A program made the translations under genes and the position numbers. 64,000 nucleotides of DNA from an uncultured Oscillospiraceae bacterium (lineage in GTDB: Bacteria; Bacillota; Clostridia; Oscillospirales; Oscillospiraceae), in NCBI GenBank assembly GCA_947623745.1, contig CANQHN010000004.1:62001-126000 (forward strand), given 5' to 3'. Below the pieces are notes generated by a model. That model did not search any database and was not told where the DNA came from. It worked only from the letters and a program-made list of their open reading frames with translations. Below, piece by piece: positions 1 through 8,321 of this stretch (positions are counted from its first letter, which is position 1; the number at the start of each line of letters is the position of its first letter).

Positions 1-910
1 TCAATAGGAAGGCGTAGGGCAGGCCCTCCCCGGCCAGCATCCGCCGGATGAGCGGGTCCCCCGCGCCGTTGTAGCTCTGGTCCCCCGCCAGGAGGGTGAG
101 GCCCAGCACCAGCGCCCCGCCCACGGCGGCCCGCAGGACGGGGTTAGGGAAATACTTGGCGTACAGCTTGGGGGCCAGGTGCATGGCCTCGCAGAACAGG
201 ATGGACAGCAGGGCAAAGACCACCCCCAGCGCCCCCGCCTGGAGCATGGACACCGCGCTCAGACGGGGGACCTGACTGATCAGATACCCGCCGCCGTAGT
301 GCAGGCCGAAGAATCGGGCCACCTGCAGCCCCACCAGGGCGGAGATCAGGCAGGGGACCAGTCCGGCGTAGTACATGGAGCCCACGCTGACCACCTCCAG
401 GGCAAAGACGGCGGCGGTCATCGGGGTGCCGAACAGGGCGGAGAAGGCGGCGGCCATGCCGCACATGATCATCACCCGGCTGTCGCGGGCGTCCAGGTGG
501 ATCTTTTTGCCGATGTAGTTGGAGATGGACCCGCCCAGCTGGAGGGCGGCCCCCTCCCGGCCGGCGGAGCCGCCCACCAGATGGGTGAGGATGGTGGACA
601 GGAAGATGAGGGGGGCGGTGCGCAGCTTCAGCGGCTGGGCCTCCCGCACGGCCACCAGCACCAGGTTGGTGCCCCGGTCCTTCTCCATGCCGCACACCCG
701 GTACAGCAGCACGATGGCCACGCCCCCCAGGGGGAGCAGCCAGATCAGCCAGGGGTGCTCCCCGCGCAGCTCCACGGCCAGGTCGATGCCCCGGTGGAAG
801 GACACCGCCACCGTGCCCACGATGATCCCGATGGCGCAGGAGTACAGCAGCCACTTCAAAAATGCCAGGAATTCCTCCTCGGGCTCCCGGAGCTTGGGGG
901 GGATGACCAT
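1..910 (-). CDS. CLC-family anion channel/transporter (3' end cut by window)
   Basis: Membrane protein of the CLC chloride channel/antiporter family; 303 residues are visible and the C-terminus runs off the left edge. The ATG at 908-910 is preceded by GGAAGGAGAG. The protein shows many hydrophobic helices and the family's gating-glutamate segment SAGREGAALQLGG at about residues 117-129. The usual GSGIP selectivity-filter motif is not seen; the equivalent stretch reads DRGTNLVLVAV. CLC proteins move chloride, or fluoride in the CLC-F branch, often in exchange for protons across the cytoplasmic membrane. Family membership is clear; the transported ion is not. No fluoride riboswitch could be recognised upstream. 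The gene stands alone, divergent from the CorC-like gene. Confidence 0.9.
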   Translation of the reverse strand, partial: MVIPPKLREPEEEFLAFLKWLLYSCAIGIIVGTVAVSFHRGIDLAVELRGEHPWLIWLLPLGGVAIVLLYRVCGMEKDRGTNLVLVAVREAQPLKLRTAPLIFLSTILTHLVGGSAGREGAALQLGGSISNYIGKKIHLDARDSRVMIMCGMAAAFSALFGTPMTAAVFALEVVSVGSMYYAGLVPCLISALVGLQVARFFGLHYGGGYLISQVPRLSAVSMLQAGALGVVFALLSILFCEAMHLAPKLYAKYFPNPVLRAAVGGALVLGLTLLAGDQSYNGAGDPLIRRMLAGEGLPYAFLL

Positions 911-968
911 GATACACTCTCCTTCCCGTGTCCGGTCCGCCCGCCAGCGGCCCGGACGCGCTGTTAGA

Positions 969-1092
969 CTATTATACCATGAGCGCACAGCGCAAATGGT
1001 ATAATGTGCCATATTTTTCGGTTGCCGCCGAAGGCGGCGAGAAAAATGGCTAAAATCAAAGTATAATAGCCGCTCTGCGGCTATTATACCAT
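969..1092. repeat. Palindromic repeat, family A copy 1
   Basis: Bounded by a 12-bp direct repeat CTATTATACCAT (969-980 and 1081-1092). Inside are an inverted repeat ATTATACCAT/ATGGTATAAT, a GCCGCC-gaa-GGCGGC hairpin flanked by ATTTTTC/GAAAAAT, the linker TAAAATCAAAG, and a perfect 13-bp stem GTATAATAGCCGC/GCGGCTATTATAC with a 3-nt loop. The second half recurs at 13396-13480 with compensating stem changes. It sits between divergent genes and codes for nothing. Confidence 0.75.
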
Positions 1093-1148
1093 TCTTTCCC
1101 GGCTTTTGCACCTGCCTTTTTTCAAAAAAGACGCCCCGATTCTCCCTC

Positions 1149-1177
1149 TTGCGCGCCGGGACAGGACATGCTATAAT
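1149..1177 (+). promoter_or_regulatory. Sigma-A promoter of the CorC-like gene
   Basis: TTGCGC (1149-1154), 17-bp spacer, TATAAT (1172-1177), about 50 bp before the GTG start. Confidence 0.7.
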
Positions 1178-1228
1178 TACCCTGTATTTTTGTAGCCTGC
1201 ATTTTTACGCGCTGAGGGGGAATCTTCC

Positions 1229-2128
1229 GTGTCTGGGGACCAAATATGGCCCATATTATTTGTGATCAGCTTGTGCGGCAATATTGTGCTGCTGCTGTGG
1301 AGACCTGTGCTGTCCAAGCTGCTCCGGAGGGAGGACCAGGTGTCCGAGGATGAGATCATGGCCATGGTGGAGGAGGGCGAGGAGTCCGGCGCCATCGAGG
1401 CCAACGAGAAGGAGCTCATCGAGAACGTGCTGGAGTTCGACAGCATGACCGCTGAGGACGTGATGCTCCACCGGACCGACGCGGTGATGCTGTCCCTGGA
1501 GGACGACCGGGAGACGATTCTGGACACCATCCGCACCACCGGCCTGTCCCGCTTCCCGGTGTACGGGGAGGACGCGGACGACGTGGTGGGTATCCTGTCC
1601 GCCCGGGAGTACCTGCTCAACGCCTGCTCTCCCCAGCCCCAGCCCCTGAAGGAGCTGCTGCGCCCGGCCTACTTCGTGCCGGAGACCGTCCGGGCCGACG
1701 TGCTGTTCCGGGACATGCAGAGCAAGAAGATCCAGATGGCCCTGGTGGTGGACGAGTACGGCGGCACCAGCGGCCTGGTCACCCTGGAGGACCTGCTGGA
1801 GGAGATCGTGGGCAACATCTACGACGAGTTCGACCCCCAGGCCGAGCAGGAGATCATCCAGGTGGACGAGAACCTGTGGCGGGTGTCCGGCGGGGCCGAC
1901 CTGGAGGAGCTGGCCGAGGCTATGGGGGTGGAGCTGCCCCAGGAGGGGCTGGACTGCGACACCGTGGGCGGCCTGGTCTTTGCCCAGCTGTCCGTCATCC
2001 CGGAGGACGGCAGCCGCCCGGTGGTGGAGGCCCTGGGCCTGCGCATCCGGGTGGAGGAGCTGTGCGACCGCCGGGTGGAGTGGGCCCTGGTGGAGCGCCT
2101 GCCCGAGACGGAACCGAAAACGGAATGA
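1229..2128 (+). CDS. CorC/HlyC-type CBS-domain protein, single membrane helix
   Basis: 299-residue protein of the HlyC/CorC (CNNM-related) family, associated with magnesium/cobalt efflux or membrane-transporter regulation. It has one N-terminal hydrophobic helix (about residues 7-24), an acidic linker, two CBS domains (about 72-130 and 143-203; the second includes VVDEYGGTSGLVTLEDLLEE, the typical CorC signature) and a CorC_HlyC transporter-associated domain (about 215-295). The long N-terminal DUF21 membrane domain of full-size members is absent, so this is the short form. The start is GTG with GAGGGGG about 9 nt upstream. A strong terminator follows immediately, so it is probably monocistronic. 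Confidence 0.88.
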   Translation: MSGDQIWPILFVISLCGNIVLLLWRPVLSKLLRREDQVSEDEIMAMVEEGEESGAIEANEKELIENVLEFDSMTAEDVMLHRTDAVMLSLEDDRETILDTIRTTGLSRFPVYGEDADDVVGILSAREYLLNACSPQPQPLKELLRPAYFVPETVRADVLFRDMQSKKIQMALVVDEYGGTSGLVTLEDLLEEIVGNIYDEFDPQAEQEIIQVDENLWRVSGGADLEELAEAMGVELPQEGLDCDTVGGLVFAQLSVIPEDGSRPVVEALGLRIRVEELCDRRVEWALVERLPETEPKTE

Positions 2129-2134
2129 GTTTGG

Positions 2135-2168
2135 ATCCCCCGCCGCAGGCTGCGGCGGGGGATTTCTT
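2135..2168 (+). terminator. Intrinsic terminator after CorC-like gene
   Basis: Perfect GC-rich stem ATCCCCCGCCGCA/TGCGGCGGGGGAT with 3-nt loop, followed by TTTCTTG. Confidence 0.85.
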
Positions 2169-2263
2169 GTCCGGCGGGAAATTTCCTATGGCATTTCCCG
2201 CCCGAATGGTGTAAAATAAATTGAGGGAGTTTTACCACTTATACAGATAAGGAGGTCCGCCCC

Positions 2264-3862
2264 ATGAAACTGACATTTTTCGGCGCGGCCCACGCGGTGA
2301 CGGGAAGCTGTCACTGTCTGGAGGTCAACGGCAAGAAGATCCTCATCGACTGCGGCCTGCAGCAGGGCCGGGATGAGCACGACAACAACGCTCTGGACTT
2401 CGCCCCGGGCTACATCGACTGCGTACTGGTCACCCACGCCCACATCGACCACTCCGGGCGCATCCCCCTGCTGGTGAAGAGCGGGTTCACCGGCCCCGTC
2501 TACACCACCCGCCTCACCGCCCAGCTGCTGGGCATCATGCTGCTGGACTCCGCCCACATCCAGGAGAGCGACGCCCAGTGGCAGAACCAGAAGGGCAAGC
2601 GGGCCGGCCTGCCCCCGGTGGAGCCCCTGTACACCGTGGAGGACGCCCAGGCCGCCCTTGGACAGCTCAAAAAGGTGGAGTACGGGGAGATCTTCGACCT
2701 GTGCGAGGGGGTCCGGGCGCGCTTTACCGACGCGGGCCACCTGCTGGGCTCCGCCTGTGTGGAGATCTGGGCCACCGAGGGGGACGTGACCAAGAAGATC
2801 GTGTTCTCCGGCGACCTGGGCAACGTGGACCAGCCCATCATCCGGGACCCGTCCTTTGTGGATCAGGCCGACTACGTGGTCATGGAGTCCACCTACGGCG
2901 ACCGGGACCACGAGCCGCCGGAGAGCTACACCGAGGCCCTGGCCCAGCTCATCGACAAGGTGTTCTCCCAGGGGGGCAACATCGTCATCCCCTCCTTCGC
3001 CGTGGGCCGCACCCAGGAGCTGCTGTACTTCATCCGGGAGATCAAGGACCGGGGCCTGGTGAAGAGCGTGCCCAACTTCACCGTCTGCGTGGACAGCCCC
3101 CTGGCCGCCCAGGCCACCAGCATCTACTCCGGGGACCTGCACGGCTACCTGGATGAGGAGGCCATCGCCGTGATCCAGGGGGGCGACAACCTGTTCACCT
3201 TCCCCGGCCTGACCCTGACCCAGAGCACCGAGGAGTCCAAGGCCCTCAATGAGGACAAGACCTCCAAGATCATCATCTCCGCCTCCGGCATGTGCGACGC
3301 CGGGCGCATCCGCCACCACCTGAAACACAACCTGTGGCGCCCCGAGTGCGCCGTGGTATTCGTGGGCTACCAGGGGGAGGGCACCCTGGGCCGCCGCCTG
3401 CTGGAGGGGGCCAAGAGCGTGAAGCTCTTCGGCGAGGAGATCGCCGTCCGGGCCCGCATCATCAACTTCAAGGGCCTGAGCTCCCACGCCGACCGGGACC
3501 ACCTGATCGCCTGGGCCCAGCACTTTGCCCCCAAGCCGGAGCAGGTGTTCGTGGTCCACGGGGACGCCCCTGTGACCGAGGTGTTCTCCGAGACCCTCAA
3601 CGGCCTGGGCATCCCCGCCCACGCCCCGCTGTACGAGGAGGTCTACGACCTGGCTGAAAATCGTATGCTGGCCAAGGGCGTGGTGCTGGAGCGCAAAAAG
3701 ACCACCGGCGGGGCCTCCGCCCCCTCGGCGGCCTATGTGCGCCTCCAGGATACCGCCAAGGAGCTGGAGTTGCTCATCCACCGCAGCCGGGGCAGGGCCA
3801 ACAAGGATCTGGCCAAGCTGGCCGACCAGATCAAGCAGATCATGGAGAAATGGGACATATAG
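2264..3862 (+). CDS. Beta-CASP metallo-beta-lactamase RNA-processing hydrolase
   Basis: 532-residue MBL-fold protein with a beta-CASP insertion and C-terminal RMMBL segment, as in CPSF73-like/COG1236 ribonucleases. Zinc-binding HAHIDH lies at residues 58-63. Beta-CASP motifs follow: ESTYGDRDH, IPSFAVGRTQELLY, ISASGMCDAGR and SSHADRDHL near residue 407. Family members cleave RNA using two zinc ions in the cytoplasm; the exact substrate is unknown. It differs from RNase J in lacking the RNase J C-terminal domain. AAGGAGGTC precedes the ATG with good spacing. The DUF975 gene follows after 44 nt and may be co-transcribed. Confidence 0.9.
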   Translation: MKLTFFGAAHAVTGSCHCLEVNGKKILIDCGLQQGRDEHDNNALDFAPGYIDCVLVTHAHIDHSGRIPLLVKSGFTGPVYTTRLTAQLLGIMLLDSAHIQESDAQWQNQKGKRAGLPPVEPLYTVEDAQAALGQLKKVEYGEIFDLCEGVRARFTDAGHLLGSACVEIWATEGDVTKKIVFSGDLGNVDQPIIRDPSFVDQADYVVMESTYGDRDHEPPESYTEALAQLIDKVFSQGGNIVIPSFAVGRTQELLYFIREIKDRGLVKSVPNFTVCVDSPLAAQATSIYSGDLHGYLDEEAIAVIQGGDNLFTFPGLTLTQSTEESKALNEDKTSKIIISASGMCDAGRIRHHLKHNLWRPECAVVFVGYQGEGTLGRRLLEGAKSVKLFGEEIAVRARIINFKGLSSHADRDHLIAWAQHFAPKPEQVFVVHGDAPVTEVFSETLNGLGIPAHAPLYEEVYDLAENRMLAKGVVLERKKTTGGASAPSAAYVRLQDTAKELELLIHRSRGRANKDLAKLADQIKQIMEKWDI

Positions 3863-3906
3863 CCGTTCTTTTCAAGGGAAAGGCACCTTAGAAGGGGGAA
3901 TTCCTG

Positions 3907-4845
3907 ATGTATCTCAACTCAAAGCAGCTCAAGGGGCCGGCGTGGGAGTCCATGCGCGCCGCGGTGCCCTCGGCGGTGCGGGTGACGCTGGCGTACTTTC
4001 TGCTCACCAGCGGCCTGGGCGCCGTGGTGGACCTGTTCGCCCCCTCGGTGACGCTGGCGGACCTGTTCTACGGCTCCGGGCTTCGGGTCTGGGGCGGGCT
4101 GTTCCTGGCGGTGCTGCTGGCCATCTACAACTCCGTGATGAGCTTCGGCTACACCGGCTGGGCCCTGAACACCGCCCGGCGGAGGGAGACCGGGTACGGC
4201 GACCTGTTCAACGGCTTTTCCGTCGTGGGGCAGGTGATCTGGATGGAGCTCCAGATCGTGCTGCGCGCCGTGGGCTGGAGCCTGCTGCTGGCCATCGGCT
4301 TCTCTGTGCTGATCGGCCTTGCGGCGTTCATGTTCATGGCTATCCGCCCGCTGGCCTACCTGGGGACCGCCCTGGTGACCGCCGCGCTGTACGCGGCCAT
4401 CTTTGGGGTGCTGCTGCGCTATGAGCTGGCCCCGTACCTGCTGTGGGACTACCCCGACGACGGGGCCGGAGCGGCGGTGCGGCGCAGTGTGCAGATGATG
4501 CGGGGCAATATCTGGCGGCTGTTCAAGCTGTACCTGTCCTTCTGGCCCTGGATCCTGGGCAGCATCCTGCTCAGCTGGCTGGCCATGGGGGCGGTGCTGT
4601 CCTTCCACATCGGGGAGCTGACGGACCTGTTCCAGACCTTCAGCTCCGGCGGCATCAACCCCGCCGCCGCGGTGGCCCAGATCCAGACCATGCTGAACGG
4701 CCCGGCCGCCACCCTGCTGCTCCTGGCGGTCGGCCTGCCCATCGACCTGTTCTACCACCCCTACCAGCGCATCACCGTGGGGAACTTCTACCGGATGCTG
4801 TCCCAGGAGGCGGTGGCGGAGCAGTTCACCGGAGAGACATTTTAA
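3907..4845 (+). CDS. DUF975 family integral membrane protein
   Basis: 312-residue polytopic membrane protein with about six hydrophobic segments and the DUF975 hallmark region after helix 2 (residues around 84-104, TGWALNTARRRETGYGDLF), where a short conserved loop precedes an amphipathic segment. The function of DUF975 is unknown; members are common in Firmicutes. The conserved WDYPDDGAGAAVRRS stretch precedes the second membrane half. GAAGGGGGAATTCCTG precedes the ATG. It lies 44 nt after the beta-CASP hydrolase gene with no terminator between, so an operon is likely. Confidence 0.85.
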   Translation: MYLNSKQLKGPAWESMRAAVPSAVRVTLAYFLLTSGLGAVVDLFAPSVTLADLFYGSGLRVWGGLFLAVLLAIYNSVMSFGYTGWALNTARRRETGYGDLFNGFSVVGQVIWMELQIVLRAVGWSLLLAIGFSVLIGLAAFMFMAIRPLAYLGTALVTAALYAAIFGVLLRYELAPYLLWDYPDDGAGAAVRRSVQMMRGNIWRLFKLYLSFWPWILGSILLSWLAMGAVLSFHIGELTDLFQTFSSGGINPAAAVAQIQTMLNGPAATLLLLAVGLPIDLFYHPYQRITVGNFYRMLSQEAVAEQFTGETF

Positions 4846-4857
4846 GAGTATTATTTT

Positions 4858-4880
4858 GGGGCCGCCCCTTGGGCGGCCCC
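4858..4880 (+). terminator. GC-rich hairpin after DUF975 gene
   Basis: GGGGCCGCCCcttGGGCGGCCCC, without a proper T-run after it; possibly a weak terminator or the edge of the repeat region that follows. The same stem recurs at 5180-5203 with a T6 tail. Confidence 0.5.
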
Positions 4881-4884
4881 TACT

Positions 4885-4978
4885 TTGTCAAAATAGCCTC
4901 GCAGAGTTCGCGCCCGCAGGCGCGAATCAAATGCGATTTATTTTTCCCGGCGGCGTGTACGTCGGGGAAAATTCTTCT
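4885..4978. repeat. Palindromic repeat, family B copy 1
   Basis: About 92 bp closely matching 41552-41642. Shared parts are AGCCTCGCAGAGTTCGCGCC, a TCGCGCCcgcaGGCGCGA hairpin, and a second stem closed by TTTTTCCC/GGGGAAAA around GGCGTGTACG. In the other copy this stem is TTTTTTCC/GGAAAAAA, so the pairing is kept while bases change. Both copies lie directly after a GC-rich terminator-like hairpin. Confidence 0.8.
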
Positions 4979-5009
4979 CGGCCCGCAAACGTGCAAGTTG
5001 GAAAATGGG

Positions 5010-5171
5010 TCCCCAGCCGAAGCCCAGCGCAGCGGGTTCGGCTGGGAAAGGAGGAGCAGCGTAATGAGTGAGCTTTCGCCGCAGGCGGAAGCGAAGGATA
5101 TAGAGCTTGCGACGACGCGCGATGCAGCGGGCCGCAGCCTTCTCAAAAAAGTGGCTTCGCCACTTTTTTGA
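5010..5171 (+). repeat. Multi-hairpin spacer with candidate 35-aa ORF
   Basis: Contains a perfect 10-bp inverted repeat CCCAGCCGAA/TTCGGCTGGG (5015-5050 area), a strong SD AAAGGAGGAG (5048-5057), an ATG at 5064 opening a 35-codon frame (start MSELSPQAEAKD) that ends TGA at 5169-5171, an internal GCTTTCGCC/GGCGGAAGC stem, and a perfect 13-bp hairpin TCAAAAAAGTGGC/GCCACTTTTTTGA (5143-5171) that contains the stop codon. The element resembles spacers in the tRNA cluster. Whether the small frame is translated cannot be told from sequence. Confidence 0.5.
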
Positions 5172-5179
5172 CGGCCTGT

Positions 5180-5209
5180 GGGGCCGCCCCTTGGGCGGCC
5201 CCTTTTTTA
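5180..5209 (+). terminator. Intrinsic terminator before rnf operon
   Basis: GGGGCCGCCC/GGGCGGCCCC stem, 4-nt loop, T6 tail at about 5203-5208. Confidence 0.85.
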
Positions 5210-5247
5210 GTAAATGTGTCCGCCCTGTTAATTTTATAAATTGGAAC

Positions 5248-5276
5248 TGGACAAGGGGCCGGGTTTTTAGTATGAT
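5248..5276 (+). promoter_or_regulatory. Promoter of the rnf operon
   Basis: TGGACA (5248-5253), 17-bp spacer, TATGAT (5271-5276), about 60 bp before rnfC. Confidence 0.6.
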
Positions 5277-5334
5277 GTAGGTTACACTAAAATGTCGTTT
5301 TATGCCCACCCGGCACAGGAGCAGGAGGTGTGCT

Positions 5335-6657
5335 ATGGCACGGATGTTTGGCGGGATCCATCCCGCCGACCGAAAAGAGAATACGCGGCGCAAGCCGCTG
5401 ATGCGGCCGGACAGCCCGCCGGAGCGGGTGTTCCTGCCGCTGGATATGAGCTCAGGCGCCCCCGCCGTCCCGGTGGTGGAGCAGGGACAGCAGGTGTACG
5501 TGGGGGAGCTGATTGCCCGCGCCGATGGGGAGGAGAGCGCCCATGTCCACGCCAGCGTGTCCGGCGTGGTGGAGGGCGTGGTGGACTACCCCTTTCCCTG
5601 GGGGGGCAGCGCCCCGGCGATCGTCATCGCCAACGACGGGCAGAACGCCCTCTGTCCCGACCTGCCAGAGCCGCTGAGCATGGACAGCGCCTCCCAGGAG
5701 GACATCATGGAGCGCATCCAGCTGTGCGGCATCACCGATATGGGGCGGGACGCCTCCCCGGCCCACTGGAAGATCCTGCGGGCCCGCGGCCGGGCCGACA
5801 CCCTCATCGTGAATGCCGCCGAGAGCGACCCCTACGTCACCGCCGACCACCGGGTCATGCTGGAGCTGGGGGCCCAGGTGCTGCTGGGCGCCCGGGCGCT
5901 GGCCCGGGCCCTGGGCGTCAGCCGGGCCTTCATCGCCGTGGAGGGGGACAAGCTCAACGCCGCCGAGTCCATGGAGAGCCGCATCAGCAACCGCCAGGAG
6001 CGGGTGGAGCTGCGCATCCTGCCCTCCCGCTACCCCTTGGGCGGGGAGAAGCAGATCGTCCGGGCCATCACCGGCCGGGAGGTCCCGCCGGGCGGGGAGG
6101 CGCTGGACGTGCGGTGTGTGGTGTTCAACGTGGCCTGCGCCCTGGCTGTGGGCACCGCCATCTCCCGAGGCACCCCTGTGACCCACCGGGCGGTGACGGT
6201 CTCCGGCGGCGCGGTGAACCGCCCCCGGAACCTGTGGGCCCCCATCGGCACCCCGCTGACCGACCTGGTCACCGCCGCGGGCGGCTTCCGGGAGCAGCCG
6301 GAGATGATGCTGCTGGGCGGGCCCATGACCGGGGTGGTGCTGCGGGACCTGACCTCCCCGCTGCTGAAGAATACCAACAGCCTGCTGTGCCTGGCCGGCT
6401 GGGAGCGGCCCGAGCCCATCCCGGCGGCCACCTGTATGCGCTGCGGCCAGTGCGTGGACGTGTGCCCCATGCACCTGGCCCCCGTGCTGGTGCGCCGGGC
6501 GCTGGAGGCGGGGGACATGGCGCAGATGTATAAGCTCCACCCCAGCGACTGCATGGAGTGCGGCTGCTGCTCCTATATCTGTCCGGCCCACATCCCCCTG
6601 GTGTCCATCGTGCGGGCCGGGCGCAAGGCCCTGGAAGAGGAGGTGGAGGCGCAGTGA
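5335..6657 (+). CDS. rnfC: Rnf electron-transport complex subunit RnfC
   Basis: 440-residue peripheral subunit of the Rnf ferredoxin:NAD+ oxidoreductase, which normally binds NADH/FMN and passes electrons through two [4Fe-4S] clusters. The N-terminal RnfC region begins FGGIHPADRK. The C-terminal half carries two cluster motifs, CMRCGQCVDVCP (about residues 367-378) and CMECGCCSYICP (about 406-417). The ATG at 5335 is preferred over an upstream in-frame ATG because AGGAGGTG sits just before it and because family members start here. First gene of a three-gene operon; its stop overlaps the GTG start of the next gene. Length is normal for the family. Confidence 0.93.
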   Translation: MARMFGGIHPADRKENTRRKPLMRPDSPPERVFLPLDMSSGAPAVPVVEQGQQVYVGELIARADGEESAHVHASVSGVVEGVVDYPFPWGGSAPAIVIANDGQNALCPDLPEPLSMDSASQEDIMERIQLCGITDMGRDASPAHWKILRARGRADTLIVNAAESDPYVTADHRVMLELGAQVLLGARALARALGVSRAFIAVEGDKLNAAESMESRISNRQERVELRILPSRYPLGGEKQIVRAITGREVPPGGEALDVRCVVFNVACALAVGTAISRGTPVTHRAVTVSGGAVNRPRNLWAPIGTPLTDLVTAAGGFREQPEMMLLGGPMTGVVLRDLTSPLLKNTNSLLCLAGWERPEPIPAATCMRCGQCVDVCPMHLAPVLVRRALEAGDMAQMYKLHPSDCMECGCCSYICPAHIPLVSIVRAGRKALEEEVEAQ

Positions 6658-8306
6658 ATTCCTATCCCGCCTCCGGGCGTGTGCCGCCCCAGCTGTCCCG
6701 CAACTACACTGTCAGCACCATCATGCGGGACGTGCTGGTGGCCCTGCTGCCCGCCCTGTGCATGTCGGTGTTCCTGTTCGGCCTGCGGGTGCTCACCCTC
6801 ACCGCCGTGTCGGTGGCCACCTGTGTGCTGTCCGAGTTTATTTACCGCCGCGCCACCCACAAGGAGGACAGTGTCCAGGACCTGTCCGCCTGCGTCACCG
6901 GTGTGCTGCTGGTGATGTGCCTGCCGGTGACCGCCCCCTACTGGGCGCCGGTGCTGGGCGGCGTGTTCGCCATCGTGGTGGTCAAGCAGTTCTACGGCGG
7001 CCTGGGCCGCAACTTCCTCAATCCCGCCCTGGCGGCCCGGATGCTGCTGTGCACCTTCCCCCAGATGATGACCACCTGGACCGCCGCCTTCGACCGGCAG
7101 CCGGTCTGGGGCCATATCGACGCGGTGTCCGCCGCCACCCCCATGTCCTACCTCCACAACGGGCAGCTGCCCCCCCTGGAGCTGGGCCAGATGATGCTGG
7201 GACAGCACGGCGGCTCCGTGGGCGAGGTGTGCGTGTTCCTGCTCCTGCTGGGCGGGGCCTACCTGCTGCTCACGGGGACCATCTCCTGGCGCATCCCCTT
7301 CGCCTACCTGGGCACGGTCGCCCTGCTCACCTTCCTCACCCCCCAGGCGGGGACGCGGCTGGAGTGGATGACCGCCCAGCTGTGCAGCGGCGGGCTGGTC
7401 CTGGGGGCCTTCTTCATGGCCACCGACTACACCACCTCCCCGGTGACCCCCCGGGGCCACCTGCTCTACGGGGCGGGGTGCGGCGTGCTGACCGTCCTGC
7501 TGCGCTACCACGGCTCCTACCCAGACGGGGTGGGCTGGGCCATCCTGACCATGAACTGCGTGGTGTGGATGCTGGACCGGGCGGGCCTGCCCCGGCGCTT
7601 TGGCCGCAAGCCCCTCTACATCGCCCAGAAGCGGGTCCGCCAGACGCTGGAGAACCTGTTCGCCATCAAGTTCGTCAAGCCCGACTGGAAGTTCTCCCTC
7701 CGGGACCGCAACACCATGCCCGGCGAGGAGCACCTGGATCAGATCCACCACTTCGTCCACTGTGCCGCCGCCTTCGGCGGCGTGGCCGCAGCGATGGTGA
7801 TCCTGGTCACCGTCACCTACCGCTACACCGACCTGGACATCGCCCAGGGGAGCAACCAGGCCGAGCAGGCCATCCTGGCCCAGGTGATGCCCCAGGCCCA
7901 GTACCGCACGGAGACCCGCTACCGGTCCCCCGACGCGGTGAGCATCACCGCCGGCTACTCCAGCAGCGAGCTGGTGGGCTACTGCGTGGAGGTCCAGACC
8001 CCCGGCTTCGGCGGGATGATCACCATGGTGGTAGGCGTGGACCTGGACGGCCGGGTCACCGGCGTGGCCATCACCGACCACAAGGAGACCCCCGATATGG
8101 GCACACGGGCCCTGGAGGGCCCCTTCCTGGAGCAGTTCATCGGCCGCTCCGGCACCATCCGCCTGTCCGGGCGCAACTCGGTGGACGCCGTGTCCGGCGC
8201 CACCGTCACCTCCCAGGCCGTGCTGGAGGGCGTGAACCAGGCGCTGGCCACGGTGGCCAACCTGGATACCTCCGTCGATCTGTCCTCTGAGGACGGCGAA
8301 TTCTAA
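6654..8306 (+). CDS. rnfDG: Fused RnfD-RnfG subunit
   Basis: 550-residue fusion of two normally separate Rnf subunits. Residues about 1-320 are RnfD: polytopic, with VSAATPM at 158-164 holding the expected FMN-attachment threonine (T162). After a linker (about 320-360) comes one membrane helix (about 362-386) and an extracytoplasmic FMN-binding RnfG domain with VDAVSGATVTS near the end (attachment Thr about 517). Both flavinylation motifs are intact, so both halves look functional. The GTG start at 6654 overlaps the rnfC stop (GTGA) and has AGGAGGTGG upstream; no stop or frameshift separates the two halves. Fusion is directly visible; the effect on electron transfer is unknown. Confidence 0.9.
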   Translation: MNSYPASGRVPPQLSRNYTVSTIMRDVLVALLPALCMSVFLFGLRVLTLTAVSVATCVLSEFIYRRATHKEDSVQDLSACVTGVLLVMCLPVTAPYWAPVLGGVFAIVVVKQFYGGLGRNFLNPALAARMLLCTFPQMMTTWTAAFDRQPVWGHIDAVSAATPMSYLHNGQLPPLELGQMMLGQHGGSVGEVCVFLLLLGGAYLLLTGTISWRIPFAYLGTVALLTFLTPQAGTRLEWMTAQLCSGGLVLGAFFMATDYTTSPVTPRGHLLYGAGCGVLTVLLRYHGSYPDGVGWAILTMNCVVWMLDRAGLPRRFGRKPLYIAQKRVRQTLENLFAIKFVKPDWKFSLRDRNTMPGEEHLDQIHHFVHCAAAFGGVAAAMVILVTVTYRYTDLDIAQGSNQAEQAILAQVMPQAQYRTETRYRSPDAVSITAGYSSSELVGYCVEVQTPGFGGMITMVVGVDLDGRVTGVAITDHKETPDMGTRALEGPFLEQFIGRSGTIRLSGRNSVDAVSGATVTSQAVLEGVNQALATVANLDTSVDLSSEDGEF

Positions 8307-8321
8307 AGGGGGGAGAGGACT

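Noticed and set aside
911-1010. Fluoride riboswitch upstream of the CLC gene
   Set aside because: The conserved crcB-motif bases were not found; only a palindromic repeat is present.
4880-5146. Similar short peptides on the minus strand at 4880-5146 and 40820-41704 (both with DVHAAGKN)
   Set aside because: The likeness comes from the family B DNA repeat being read in frame, not from a conserved protein; the frames have no SD.
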